Shown piece by piece: positions 17,901 through 26,378 of a stretch of 38,267 nt of DNA. Position numbers and translations under genes: made by a program. The DNA is from CAYLMM01 sp964384825. Its GTDB lineage: Bacteria > Krumholzibacteriota > Krumholzibacteriia > LZORAL124-64-63. The notes beneath the pieces are model-generated. The model did no database searches, was not told the origin of the DNA, and was given only the letters and a program-made list of their open reading frames with translations. Every line of letters begins with the position of its first letter. Position 1 is the stretch's first letter. The DNA lies in contig CAYLMM010000025.1 of NCBI GenBank assembly GCA_964384825.1, positions 1 through 38,267 of the forward strand. Reading direction: 5' to 3'.

Positions 17901-18010
17901 GGGGCGATCCCGATCCCGACGCCTGCCGTTTCTGCCCCTTCCGCGGCGTCTGCCGCTACGACGAACGGCTGAACGCGCCGGAACCGACGCGGACTGGAGG
18001 CGGAGCATGA
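14969..18010 (+). CDS. addB: AddB-type helicase-like nuclease subunit
   Basis: 1013 residues. The N-terminal region lacks a Walker A motif ('LPSQRACASLRHLMLEQ' at the equivalent place), as in AddB proteins of the alphaproteobacterial type, where this half is an inactive helicase that recognises Chi. The C-terminal PD-(D/E)XK nuclease is clear: 'GRIDRID' then 'VIDYKTGSRPT' with D883 and K885. The four cysteines of the iron-sulfur staple are present: C721 ('FRACPYRHL') and C986, C989, C995 ('CRFCPFRGVC'). With AddA it processes double-strand ends for RecA-dependent repair. Length agrees with the family. The ATG at 14969 has only a weak ribosome binding site. The stop overlaps the addA start (ATGA). 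Confidence 0.9.
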   Translation: MFQIHTVAPEMPFLRAVARLLLDDAGADPYGMAADLVLLPSQRACASLRHLMLEQSGRGAVLTPRLLTAAGLLRDLGDRLPSVDPPAIPDRLRAAVLAPALAELPWLRKHPESAPGLAEELVDLFDDMRRHGIDPGAPEGMSDEPQGEFGELLATDLRRVAESWRLYRGLCPRDEIDRELRIVAAVAGSWPEPAFRRLTVAGFVSMTPTTAALLRSAAAAADSARLVMTGIEGEGQLSRLFAASFGDRDAETHPARPAARALAQLTGDQPPELGRDLRPYRERIAPLGDIAALFRNPGFPRWVPCSDPETESRVIAARVIEALRVDSGRRITVATADRGLARRVAAQLRDAGLTTLDDSGGAPLSTRGAGRLAWQLLRCATTGLNHQALLEVLTHPDVDFGAPGEDFGRKILNFEKEVLHGHLAAEGLAGYRRLAEKRDAGIGPHEGPARREPYWAPFVETIAPAFAGLLKLAGRRRVACAEITAALRASWKVAAPSQPLDDAAAGSPVHDPGGRIALADLLDEIDAASPALPPMTLNDFASLLSRLMGKVEVRTNRLSFLPVQITGLLEARLEHYDLLILGGMTEDVFPGREPRPLFLGQAWRRRMELRDWRHRLAEQADLFHRLLHNGREVMVTWPCEKNGQPALPSPLISRLTLGLDEEDQPRLASPPPLYRPVPPDAAAMISVQQDFIAEGPSPARHVETPAPRSVSHSSLAIFRACPYRHLLERGFGLREEQEVLEDLRARDVGETSHLIMKRFLQPGGEGSAALVGGDRDAALRILARIADESFHDRHGDLPQLNLWRNTFLAGADSIVDFEIGRASAWRPAACEASFSFSLGDLHQWLDSPSGLEPSADEAAVALAGRIDRIDTARDGSESAFVIDYKTGSRPTARDVSEQRDLQLPIYALAAAIGGIEGMPAASSVAGGAYYGLAADTVGFGKPQMADASALNDQARTVLATALEAIRAGASSPLVPDQWGDPDPDACRFCPFRGVCRYDERLNAPEPTRTGGGA

Positions 18011-21000
18011 ATCCCGATCCCATCCGCGAAGCGACCCTGATGCAGCGCAAGGCTTCCCGGCCGGACGCCTCGGCCGTGCTGCGCGCATCGGCGGGCTCGG
18101 GCAAGACCAAGGTGCTGATCGATCGCCTGGTGCGGCTGATGCTCTTCGGCGCCCCGCTCAAGAGCGTCGTGGCGATGACCTTCACCCGCAAGGCCGCCGT
18201 GGAAATCAAGAGCCGCCTGCTGCGGCGGGTGGCCGGCCTGGCCCGGGCCGACGAAGCCGCGCGCGCCGCCGACCTGGAGAAGCTGCTCGGCAGGACGCCA
18301 TCGGAACGCGAGACGGCGCTGGCCGCGACCCTCTTCGAGCAGATCCTCGACGACGGCGCCGGCCTGCACATCGGGACCATCCATACCTTCTGCCAGATGC
18401 TGCTGTCGCGCTTCGCGGACGAGGCCGGCGTGGATCCGGGCTTCGGAATCCTGGAGAACACCGACGATCTCTGGGAGGAGGCCCTGGAGCGTCAGGAAAA
18501 GGAGGCGGGCGCCGACCCCGAACGGGCGTCGGCCTACGCCGGCATCGGCAAGAATCCGCCGGCGGCGCGCAAGAGGCTCGACATCATGCGCCACTCCCGG
18601 ATGGAGCTGGACCGCTGGATCGATCGCGCCGCGGCCGAAGCGGGCCTGGAGCGGTCGGACCCGCGGGGATCGGCGATGCTGCCCCATCTGCGCCGCGACC
18701 TGGCGCGACGGCTCTTCGCGGGCTCCGCGCTGGCGGACATGGAACCAGAACTCGCGGCCCTGGCCCGGCCCCTGGCCGCGGCCTCCCGGACACTGGCCGG
18801 CCCCGGGCTGGACGCGGTCGCGGCGGCCGAGGGTCCCGATGCGACGCCGACGTTCTCGAAGAACATCGCCGGGATGCGGGCCGACCTTCTGGCTTTGGCC
18901 GAACGGCTGGCGACCGAGCCCGTCGCCGATCTGCTGCCGGAGATCGCCGCGATCCCGCTGACCGGCCAGGGATCGGTCCGCAAGCTGCGTGGCCGGGACA
19001 AGACCAAGGCCGAGCGTCAGGCGGCCTTCGCGGAGTCCGTCGGCCCCCTGCTCGACCTGCTGCGCCTGGCCGCCCTGGTCGAGCTCTTCGACGCCAACAT
19101 CAGGCTGCTGACCGTCGGCCTGCGCGCCCTGGACATCTACGCCGAGCTGAAGATCCGCGACCGCGGCCTGGATTTCCACGACCTCGAACGCAGGGCCTGG
19201 GAACTGCTGCGCGATTTCGAGGTCGGGCCGTGGGTCGTTTATCGGCTCGACGAGGCCCTGGACCATCTTCTGGTCGACGAATTCCAGGACACCAACCGCA
19301 ATCAGTGGGACGTGATGGCGCCGTTTGCCGCCGAGTTCACCGCCGGCGACTCGCCCGAAGGCCGGCCGCGGTCGGTGTTCTTCGTCGGCGACGTGAAGCA
19401 GTCGATCTACCGCTTCCGCGGCGCCTGTCCGGAACTCTTCGGCAAGGTGGCGGCGGAACTCGAAAAACGGGCCGGCATCGAACCGCTGACCCTGCCGACC
19501 AACTTCCGCAGCCTGCCGGCGGTGGTCGATTCGGTGGGCGAGCTCTTCGAGTCCGATCCCCTGCGCGGCCTGCTGCCCGACGACGCCGAGCGCCGTTCGG
19601 TCCGCCAGATCCCTTACCGCGGCGACGGCCCCGGCAAGGTGACCATCCTGCCGCCGATCCCCGACGATCCCGACGGCGCCGACGGCCAGCAGACCTGCGC
19701 CGCGATGACCGTCGCGATCATCGAGCGGATCCTGGCGACCCGCCGCGTGCGCGTCGACGATCATTCCGACCGGCCGGCCCGCTTCGGCGACATCCTGATG
19801 CTCAGCCGCAACCGCACCCATCTGGCCGTCTACGAGAAGGCCCTGCGGACCGCGGGCGTGCCCTTCGTTCCGGCCGGCCGCGGCGCCCTGGCCCGCAGCC
19901 GCGAGGTGGCCGACATCCGCCTGCTGCTGCGTTGGCTGATCTTCCCGCAGGACGATCCGGCGCTGGCCTCGGTGCTGCGCTCGCCCTTGATGCGGGTCGA
20001 CGAAAGACGCCTGCAGGCCCTGCTGGCGGCCCGACGCGAGCGGAAGGGATCGCTCTGGGGCGCGTTGAAGGGCGGCGGCAAGAGGCCGGGTCTGGCCGCG
20101 AGGCTGGGCCTGGAACGCGAAACGGATCTGCTGGCCGGATGGCGCAAGGCGGCGGCCGGCGACGCCCACGCCCTGCTGCGCCGCATCTACCGCGAATCCG
20201 ACGCCCCGGACCGCTACCATCTGGCCCTGGGCGAACAGGCCCGCTTCAACCTGCTGCGCCTGCACGACCTGGCCCTGGCCCACGACCAGGCGCCCTTCCC
20301 CTCGCCGCGCCGGTTCCTCGAGACGATCGAGCAGGCCGCGATCCGCCAGGACGAGGAGGAGGCGGCCCTGCCCGAATCCGACTCCGGCCGCGTACGGATG
20401 ATGACCATCCACGGCGCCAAGGGCCTCGAGGCGCCCTTCGTACTGCTGATCGACGCCGCCGCGCCGATGTCCCGCGAGGATCCCGACCGCGTCGCCCTGG
20501 GCGAAGGCGGACACGACCCCACCGGCGACGGCGCCCTGCTCTTCGGAGTGCGCAAGGAGCATCGCGACCGCGAAAACGGAAACGAAACCGCCGTTTCCGC
20601 CGCCGCCGCGCACGAGCTGGAACGTTCCCGCCGGGAGGAGGCCGATCTGCTCTACGTGGCCCTGACCCGCGCCCGCGACGAGCTTTTCGTGCTCGGAGCC
20701 GAGCCCAGCCGCAACCTGACCAAGCCGAGCTATCTGAAGTGGATCATCGAGGCCCGCGGCGGAAGCGATCCGATCCCGGATTGGCTCGCCGGCGCGGCCG
20801 GCGGCGGGGCGGCGGCGACTCCGACGACGGCCGGCGAGGCCGCGATGGAATCCTACGCGGCATGGACGCCCGCCGGCATGTCCGCCCGGATCAAGCTGCG
20901 CCACCCCTCGGCGGCGGCGATCGAACCGTCGGCCGAGACGGCGACGCCGGCCGCGGCGCCGGCCGCGAACCCGGACGCCCCGGTCATGGCGACTTCCGAC

Positions 21001-21498
21001 GGCGAACCCCTGGACGCCGCCGAGGCCGCCGACCGCGGCACCCGCATCCATCTGTGGCTGCAGCGTGCAGCCGAGACCGGGGCGATGCCCCCGGGGGAAG
21101 GCGAGGAATGGGAGGAAGCCCGGGCGGTCTTCGCCAATCCCGGCCTCGAGTGGGTCTTCCGTCCCGAGAGCGGGCGCGGTTTCTGCGAAATCCCCATGAT
21201 CCACCGCAACGTTCCGGGTTCGGGGACCGTAGTCGAGGAGCGCACCATCGGGGTCATCGACCGCCTGATCGACACCGGCCGGGAGATCCGGATCGTGGAT
21301 TACAAATCCAACCGCATCGGCACCGGCGACATCGGTCGGATGGTCGAACACTACCGGCCCCAGATCGAGGCCTACCGCGAGGCGATGGCCGCCGCCGATC
21401 CCGATCGGCCCGTCCGCGCCTGGCTGCTCTTCACACACGTCCCGGGACCGGACGGACCGGGGCTGCCGGTGGAGGTCCTACCTCCTCCCGCATCATGA
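18007..21498 (+). CDS. addA: AddA helicase-nuclease subunit
   Basis: 1163 residues, UvrD/Rep-type superfamily 1A helicase plus nuclease. Motif I 'ASAGSGKT' (27-34), Ia 'TFTRKAA', 'GTIHTFCQ', II 'DEFQDT' (from D424), III 'FVGDVKQSIYRFRGA', IV 'TNFRS', V 'MTIHGAKGLE', VI 'YVALTRARDELF' are all intact, so it should be an active ATPase. The RecB-like nuclease domain at the C-terminus shows 'GTRIHLWL', 'GVIDRLID' and 'IVDYKSNR' (D1098, K1100). Translationally coupled to addB by a 4-bp overlap, with GGAGGCGGAGC as ribosome binding site. The pair is a complete AddAB recombination complex. Confidence 0.94.
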   Translation: MNPDPIREATLMQRKASRPDASAVLRASAGSGKTKVLIDRLVRLMLFGAPLKSVVAMTFTRKAAVEIKSRLLRRVAGLARADEAARAADLEKLLGRTPSERETALAATLFEQILDDGAGLHIGTIHTFCQMLLSRFADEAGVDPGFGILENTDDLWEEALERQEKEAGADPERASAYAGIGKNPPAARKRLDIMRHSRMELDRWIDRAAAEAGLERSDPRGSAMLPHLRRDLARRLFAGSALADMEPELAALARPLAAASRTLAGPGLDAVAAAEGPDATPTFSKNIAGMRADLLALAERLATEPVADLLPEIAAIPLTGQGSVRKLRGRDKTKAERQAAFAESVGPLLDLLRLAALVELFDANIRLLTVGLRALDIYAELKIRDRGLDFHDLERRAWELLRDFEVGPWVVYRLDEALDHLLVDEFQDTNRNQWDVMAPFAAEFTAGDSPEGRPRSVFFVGDVKQSIYRFRGACPELFGKVAAELEKRAGIEPLTLPTNFRSLPAVVDSVGELFESDPLRGLLPDDAERRSVRQIPYRGDGPGKVTILPPIPDDPDGADGQQTCAAMTVAIIERILATRRVRVDDHSDRPARFGDILMLSRNRTHLAVYEKALRTAGVPFVPAGRGALARSREVADIRLLLRWLIFPQDDPALASVLRSPLMRVDERRLQALLAARRERKGSLWGALKGGGKRPGLAARLGLERETDLLAGWRKAAAGDAHALLRRIYRESDAPDRYHLALGEQARFNLLRLHDLALAHDQAPFPSPRRFLETIEQAAIRQDEEEAALPESDSGRVRMMTIHGAKGLEAPFVLLIDAAAPMSREDPDRVALGEGGHDPTGDGALLFGVRKEHRDRENGNETAVSAAAAHELERSRREEADLLYVALTRARDELFVLGAEPSRNLTKPSYLKWIIEARGGSDPIPDWLAGAAGGGAAATPTTAGEAAMESYAAWTPAGMSARIKLRHPSAAAIEPSAETATPAAAPAANPDAPVMATSDGEPLDAAEAADRGTRIHLWLQRAAETGAMPPGEGEEWEEARAVFANPGLEWVFRPESGRGFCEIPMIHRNVPGSGTVVEERTIGVIDRLIDTGREIRIVDYKSNRIGTGDIGRMVEHYRPQIEAYREAMAAADPDRPVRAWLLFTHVPGPDGPGLPVEVLPPPAS

Positions 21499-21511
21499 CA
21501 GGGGAACCGAC

Positions 21512-22762
21512 ATGAGAACATTCCGGATCATCGCCGCGGCCGTCCTGGCGCTCGCCGCGACCGCCGTTCTCGCCGGCGACGTCGAGATCATCGACGGCGT
21601 CGAACATGTCCGCAACGCCGCGACGCCCGAACACGGCGTCGTGAACATGGAGCTGCGCGAGCTCTGGCGCGTCGGCGGCGCCGACGACGAGGAGAACTTC
21701 TTCGGCCTGATCACCCAGGTCGAATCCGACGCCGAGGGCAACATCCTGGTCCTCGACGGACAGCTCTGCCAGGTGCAGGTCTACAGTCCCGACGGCGAGT
21801 TGCTGCGCACCCTGTTCCGCGAGGGCGACGGGCCCGGCGAGGTGCGCCAGCCCCGCGACATGATCGTGATGCCCGACGGCCGCATCGGCCTGGCCCAGGA
21901 ATTCCCGGGCAAGCTGATCCTGGTCGACGAGGCGGGCGATCCGGCGGGCAGCATCACCGCCGGCGGCAACGATCCCACATCCGGAGGCTTCTCCGCCCTG
22001 GCGAGCACCGCCTGCCGCGGCGGCACCTTCGCGATGGCGGGCGTCCACCTGACGCCCGGCGAGCAGGCCGGCACCCAGAACCGCCGCCTGTTTTTCGCGA
22101 TCCACGAACTCGACGGGACCCTGCGCAAGACGCTGATCTCGCGGGACACCATGTTCGACTTCAACCACTTCGTCTTCGACGAGAGGGTGCATCTGGCGCC
22201 GTTCTTCTGGGCGCACGGCATCGATTCCGAGGGCGAAGTCTACGCCGTCGCGGACGCGGATGCGTATCGGATCGAAGTCTTCTCGCCGACCGGGCGGCCG
22301 GTGCGGGTGATCGAGCGGGAATACGTCCAGCGCGCGCGTACGGCCGACGAGAAGGAAGCCTGGAAACGCCTGGTCGGCGGCGCCCTGCGCAACGTGCCCT
22401 TCGAGATCGACATCCGGGTCGGAGAGAAGGCCCCCTGCATCGCCTGGGACCAGGGCGGCATGAGGCTCTCGCCCGAGGACGAGCTCTGGATCTGCTCCGG
22501 CCACGGCACCACCGACCTGCCCGAAGGCGTGATGATCTCCTACGACGTCTTCGAGCGGGACGGCAACTACGACCGGATCGTGAACGTGGTCTGCGACGCC
22601 GACGGCGATCGCGACGGCCTGTTCTTCGCCGGCGAGGGCCGCGTCGTGGTGATCGAGGGCTACGCCGACGCCGTGGCCGCAACCTTCGGCGGCCAGGCCG
22701 AGATCGACCAAGACGCCGAGGCCGATCCGATGGGTCTGATCTGTTACGAGATCGTCCGGTAG
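21512..22762 (+). CDS. Exported 6-bladed beta-propeller protein
   Basis: 416 residues. Signal peptide 'MRTFRIIAAAVLALAATAVLA' ending ALA. The mature part shows NHL/6-bladed propeller strand patterns: 'ESDAEGNILVLDGQLCQVQVYSPDGELLRTL', shortened here to the core 'VQVYSPDGELLRTL', then 'MIVMPDGRIGLAQEF', 'GIDSEGEVYAVADADAYRIEVFS' (core 'YRIEVFSPTGRPVRVI') and 'RLSPEDELWICSG'. Such proteins bind ligands or partners outside the cytoplasm; the function is unknown. It begins 13 bp after addA with GGGGA before the ATG, so it may be read from the addBA transcript, although the functions look unrelated. It lacks the TWGAIK C-terminus. Confidence 0.82.
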   Translation: MRTFRIIAAAVLALAATAVLAGDVEIIDGVEHVRNAATPEHGVVNMELRELWRVGGADDEENFFGLITQVESDAEGNILVLDGQLCQVQVYSPDGELLRTLFREGDGPGEVRQPRDMIVMPDGRIGLAQEFPGKLILVDEAGDPAGSITAGGNDPTSGGFSALASTACRGGTFAMAGVHLTPGEQAGTQNRRLFFAIHELDGTLRKTLISRDTMFDFNHFVFDERVHLAPFFWAHGIDSEGEVYAVADADAYRIEVFSPTGRPVRVIEREYVQRARTADEKEAWKRLVGGALRNVPFEIDIRVGEKAPCIAWDQGGMRLSPEDELWICSGHGTTDLPEGVMISYDVFERDGNYDRIVNVVCDADGDRDGLFFAGEGRVVVIEGYADAVAATFGGQAEIDQDAEADPMGLICYEIVR

Positions 22763-22800
22763 GACCCGGTGAAACGTTCGCGAGGAAGCGTTCGGACCAG

Positions 22801-22828
22801 GCGCCGCGGGTTGACGATGCCGCGGCGC
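22801..22828. terminator. Hairpin between convergent propeller and flippase genes
   Basis: GCGCCGCGG (22801-22809), 10-nt loop, CCGCGGCGC (22820-22828): perfect 9-bp stem ending 1 bp before the flippase stop codon. No clear U-tract on either strand. Confidence 0.5.
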
Positions 22829-22829
22829 T

Positions 22830-24338
22830 TCAGTCTTTCCGCAGCGAGAGCAGCAATTCCAGGTCTTCGCGCCGCAGGATGCGGAAGAGGATGAGCGATC
22901 CGGCGTAGAGCGCGCCGGTCAGGACGATCATTCCCAGCGCCGGCCACCATCCCGCCGCGGTCGGCAGAGAGATCCAGCCGGTGCCCCAGGCCGGATACAG
23001 CAACCTGGCCGCCCCCGAGACGACGAGCCACGACGCGGCCAGGGCGCCGCCCCCGCCGAGCATCCCGCGCCGCCAGGCGATCCGCACCCCGGCCCCGGCC
23101 ACGTACCGCCGGTGCAGCAGCATGCTGACGGTCAGGCTGATGATCGTGGTCACCGCCGCCCCGTACCATCGGAAGTGCGGAATCAGCAGGAAGTTCAGCG
23201 TGACGTTGGTCAGCATCGCCGCCAGCGCGATGCGGATGAACCGGGCCTCCCGGCCGACGGTCAGCAGCAGCCGGTTGTAGATGGTGTTGGCTCCCTGCAG
23301 CAGCAATCCCCAGATCACGATCCGGAAGACGGTCACCGAGGGCGCGAACTCGGGCGCGTCGGAGAACCAGCGGATCACCGGCCCGGCGGAAACCACGCAG
23401 AGCAGGGCCACCGGCATCAGGGCAAGCTGCAGATAGCGCAGGGCGCGCTCGCCCATCCGCTCCACGTCGCGCTTGTCGCCGGAACCGGCCGCGGCCGCGG
23501 CGCCGTAGCGCATCAGGGCGGGGAACATGGCCGTCGCGAAGAGGTTCGGCGCGATCAGCAGGACGTCGAGCGCCTTGTGCCCCAGCGTGTAGATGCCGGC
23601 CGCCGATTTGCCCAGCATCTCCATCAGCATCACGGTGTCGACCTTGTAGGAGATGATGCCGAGGGTGGTCGAGAGGAACAGCGGCAGCCCCATGCGGGCC
23701 ATGTCGCGCACGCCCGGGCCGCGGCCTTCCCCGGCCAGCCGCCAGGGACCGGTGCGCAGCAGCATCAGGGGCGCGACGACCAGCAGGCGGGCCACGCGGC
23801 TCAGCACGTTGGCCCAGATCACGCCCATCAGGCCGTGGCCCGATTCCAGGGCCCACCAGCCCAGGGCGAAGTAGACCACCGCCGAAACGATCTGGCTCGC
23901 GGTCTGGGCCTCGACCTTCTCGTGGGCCTGGAGCACCGAATCGCAGGCCATGCCGGTGGTCTCGAGAACCACGCCCAGCGCCATGACCAGCACCGCGGCG
24001 CGTGTCGGAGCGTCGAATCCGGTCAGGAAAACGTAGCCGATCAGCAGGGCGTAGCCGCCCAGTCCCAGGGTCAGCCGCAGGCGCATGGCCGACCAGAAGA
24101 CCCCCAGGGTCATCTCGCGGGCCTTGACGATCTCGCGGGTGATCAGGTTGCCGAGTCCGAAATTCGCCGCGGTCAACAGGATCGACGTGATGTCGATGGC
24201 GGTGCCCCACATGCCGGTGCCCTCGACCGCCACGGTCAGCGCCAGCTTGCGGAAGACGAACAGCGCCAGGATCCGCCCCGCGAAGAGTCCCAGGGTCAGC
24301 AGCAGCGTGTTCTTGGCCACGAATCGGGATGCCTTCAA
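22830..24338 (-). CDS. Polysaccharide/lipid flippase (Wzx/MurJ-like MOP superfamily)
   Basis: 502 residues, 12-14 hydrophobic helices over the whole length, no soluble domain. The opening 'FVAKNTLLLTLGLFAGRILALFVFRKLA' (core 'KNTLLLTLGLFAGRI') and repeated inverted halves ('GTGMWGTAIDITSILL', later 'GIYTLGHKALDVLL') are typical of oligosaccharide flippases that move undecaprenyl-linked units to the periplasm. The start is a TTG at 24338 with GGAG 5 nt upstream; no in-frame ATG is better placed. It lies 10 bp downstream of the barrel protein gene, so the two form an operon. No glycosyltransferase or polymerase gene is in the window, so the cargo is unknown. Confidence 0.85.
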   Translation of the reverse strand: MKASRFVAKNTLLLTLGLFAGRILALFVFRKLALTVAVEGTGMWGTAIDITSILLTAANFGLGNLITREIVKAREMTLGVFWSAMRLRLTLGLGGYALLIGYVFLTGFDAPTRAAVLVMALGVVLETTGMACDSVLQAHEKVEAQTASQIVSAVVYFALGWWALESGHGLMGVIWANVLSRVARLLVVAPLMLLRTGPWRLAGEGRGPGVRDMARMGLPLFLSTTLGIISYKVDTVMLMEMLGKSAAGIYTLGHKALDVLLIAPNLFATAMFPALMRYGAAAAAGSGDKRDVERMGERALRYLQLALMPVALLCVVSAGPVIRWFSDAPEFAPSVTVFRIVIWGLLLQGANTIYNRLLLTVGREARFIRIALAAMLTNVTLNFLLIPHFRWYGAAVTTIISLTVSMLLHRRYVAGAGVRIAWRRGMLGGGGALAASWLVVSGAARLLYPAWGTGWISLPTAAGWWPALGMIVLTGALYAGSLILFRILRREDLELLLSLRKD

Positions 24339-24348
24339 ATCCGCTCCG

Positions 24349-26178
24349 TCAGAATAGGCCGGTGGTGGCGGCCGTCAGTGTCGGTCCCTCGTCCGAATCC
24401 AGGGGCCAGGTCAGATCGAGCCGGGCGACTTCAGCCAGGGCGGAACGGGTCGGTCCGAAGCGCAGCCCGATCCCCATCTCGTGCCGCGCGTCGCGCAGAC
24501 CCCGGTCCTCGCCCCGCCACCAGGCCGAACCGCCGCCGTAGAAGGCGGCCAGCGCCACGGTGGTGAAGCCCAGCAACTCGCCCGGGAAAAGCTTGGCGTG
24601 CTCCAGATTCCAGCGCAGCAGCCGGTCCCCGGCCATGCCGTCATAGTCGATGGTGCGCAAGCCGCGTGTCAAGCCAAGCACGAAAGCCTCGTCGCCCGGC
24701 CGGTCGTCCGACACCCCCCCCTCGACCACGATCCGGGTCAGACGGCGCCCTCCGTGGCGAGCGAACCAGCCGCCGACCGCCCCGAGCTTCAGGAAATCCT
24801 CCGACCCGGTTCCGGCCTCGCCCCGGACATCGCCCAGCAGATAGCCGGTCCCGAACCGCGACCAGTCGGTCACCCGGCACGAGAACAGCAGACGATTCCT
24901 CTCGCTCCCCCAGGCGGTCGCGGCGTAGCCAACCTCCAGATCCACGGCCGGATCGAGCAGCAGATCCTCGACCGGGCCGTAACGCATCACGAACCGCGCG
25001 GCCGTCCAGCGCCGCCCCCGCAGCGACAGGGCCAGCAGGGGCTGGACGGTCGAGCCCTGCTCCCGGCCGACGGCCGATCCGGGATCGTCCAGCAGGAAGC
25101 CGCCGTCGATCCTGCGGCCGTCCGAAAGCGCCAGCACCTCAGGCGTATCATAATCGCGATCCTCGATCTTCAGACCCGCGCCCAGTCGCACGATGGCGCC
25201 CGATCTCGGCCGCGAAACCCGCCACATCGATTTCAGCAGCAGGCCCTTGCGAACCGCCGGCACCTGGCAGTAGAGCCTCTCGCCGGCGGGATCGATCCCG
25301 GCCGGGCCGGCCTGGCTCAGGTAATGGCGCCAATCGGCCTCCCGCCGCCAGAGCCGGATCTCCAAGCCGCGCGGATCGTCCTGGCGATAGAAGGGCCGCA
25401 TCAGGTCCAGCTCGCGCACCGAGCCGTCGCTCTGTTCGATGTCGGTCATGCCGATCGTCCAGCGGGATCCCAGCAGACGGCGGTCGAAGTAGCGCACCAG
25501 GCCGTAGCTGCGGTCCTCGTCCCGGCCGCCGCCCGCCTCGAACCGGATCCCGGTGCCGAGAACGTTGTTGTCCGCCACCGAAAGATTCCAGCGCTGCTCG
25601 TCGTTGTCGGCGCGGCTGTAGGAGAAGCGCATCGTCAACGACCAGGTCTCCTGGGCGCGCACCTCCACCGGCACCGACCCGTCGGCCAGGGTGTCGACCG
25701 GGACCACCTGCACGTTGGTCAAGAATCCCAGCGCCCTCAGGTTGCGCTCGGTTTCAGCCAGGGCCGCCGGATCGAGGGCGTCGCCGGACCGGAACAGCAA
25801 CTCGCGGCGGATCACCCCGTTTTTCGTACGGAAGTTGATCGCGTTCATCCCGCGGCGGACCATGCGCAGCGCGCGGCTGGAGGCCGCCAGCTCCGCTTCG
25901 GTGTAGATGTCCTCTCCCCGGATGGAAACGGCCCCGACCCTCAGCTCCGCGGGGACGGTCACGGGGGCCGCGCCGGAAACGACGGCGGGCTCGGCGCCGG
26001 GATCGGCGGCGTAAGCGGCTCCGGCCGGAAGGGCCGGCAGCAGCGGCAGGAGCATCAGCAAGGCGCGCGCGCTCCACGAGGCGGCGGCTGACCTGACATC
26101 CGGGACGAAGTTGTCGCCGTAACCGCCAAAATGACAGGTAGCGCCTGACAGGATCGCCCTCAACTTCGCCTCCTTCAT
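24349..26178 (-). CDS. POTRA-containing outer-membrane beta-barrel protein
   Basis: 609 residues if started at the ATG at 26178. A hydrophobic signal segment 'ALLMLLPLLPALPAGAAYA' occurs at about residues 39-57, unusually far from the start. One POTRA-like domain follows (about 78-165: 'VGAVSIRGEDIYTEAELA', 'RRELLFRSGDALDPAALAE', 'NLRALGFLTNVQVV'), then about 440 residues of alternating aromatic/polar beta strands ending in a terminal Phe ('TTGLF'), the C-terminal signature of Omp barrels. It looks like an Omp85/TamA-like surface protein. The RGF/RGY barrel motif is not clear. An alternative TTG start at 26163 has AAGGAGG 5 nt upstream. In an operon with the flippase. Confidence 0.75.
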   Translation of the reverse strand: MKEAKLRAILSGATCHFGGYGDNFVPDVRSAAASWSARALLMLLPLLPALPAGAAYAADPGAEPAVVSGAAPVTVPAELRVGAVSIRGEDIYTEAELAASSRALRMVRRGMNAINFRTKNGVIRRELLFRSGDALDPAALAETERNLRALGFLTNVQVVPVDTLADGSVPVEVRAQETWSLTMRFSYSRADNDEQRWNLSVADNNVLGTGIRFEAGGGRDEDRSYGLVRYFDRRLLGSRWTIGMTDIEQSDGSVRELDLMRPFYRQDDPRGLEIRLWRREADWRHYLSQAGPAGIDPAGERLYCQVPAVRKGLLLKSMWRVSRPRSGAIVRLGAGLKIEDRDYDTPEVLALSDGRRIDGGFLLDDPGSAVGREQGSTVQPLLALSLRGRRWTAARFVMRYGPVEDLLLDPAVDLEVGYAATAWGSERNRLLFSCRVTDWSRFGTGYLLGDVRGEAGTGSEDFLKLGAVGGWFARHGGRRLTRIVVEGGVSDDRPGDEAFVLGLTRGLRTIDYDGMAGDRLLRWNLEHAKLFPGELLGFTTVALAAFYGGGSAWWRGEDRGLRDARHEMGIGLRFGPTRSALAEVARLDLTWPLDSDEGPTLTAATTGLF

Positions 26179-26259
26179 GTCCTCTGCCGGGGGCCGGCAA
26201 TCACCGCAACCATCAACATTGCAACATCTTACATCCGGAAAAATCCATCGCCGGCTCGG

Positions 26260-26276
26260 CGGGCACGCCCCTTGTA
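26260..26276 (+). promoter_or_regulatory. Sigma-54-like promoter of hsp20
   Basis: CGGGCACGCCCCTTGTA against YTGGCACGrNNNTTGCW: GG and CACG match and the GG-N10 spacing is exact, but the invariant GC at -12 reads GT. The start would be near 26287. No CIRCE repeat or sigma-32 motif was seen. Confidence 0.4.
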
Positions 26277-26299
26277 ATAGAAACGGCGAATGCGCGAAT

Positions 26300-26373
26300 C
26301 AAACCGGTCCGATTTACGAGACCACGGCATTGGATGATAGCCAAAACCCGAGACAATGGACAGACGGAGGTTG
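26300..26373 (+). promoter_or_regulatory. Possible RNA thermometer in the hsp20 leader
   Basis: CAAACCGGTCC (26300-26310) can pair with the ribosome binding site GGAGGTTG (26366-26373) through eight base pairs interrupted by a bulged A and a bulged GG. TTGG/CCAA (26330-26333, 26341-26344) can form a small hairpin inside. This is the architecture of ROSE-type thermometers on small heat-shock genes, but the sequence is not a recognised family member. Confidence 0.35.
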
Positions 26374-26378
26374 AAACA

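Noticed and set aside
17956..21438. 1160-residue minus-strand open frame opposite addA
   Set aside because: Pure shadow of addA, whose helicase motifs are complete on the plus strand.
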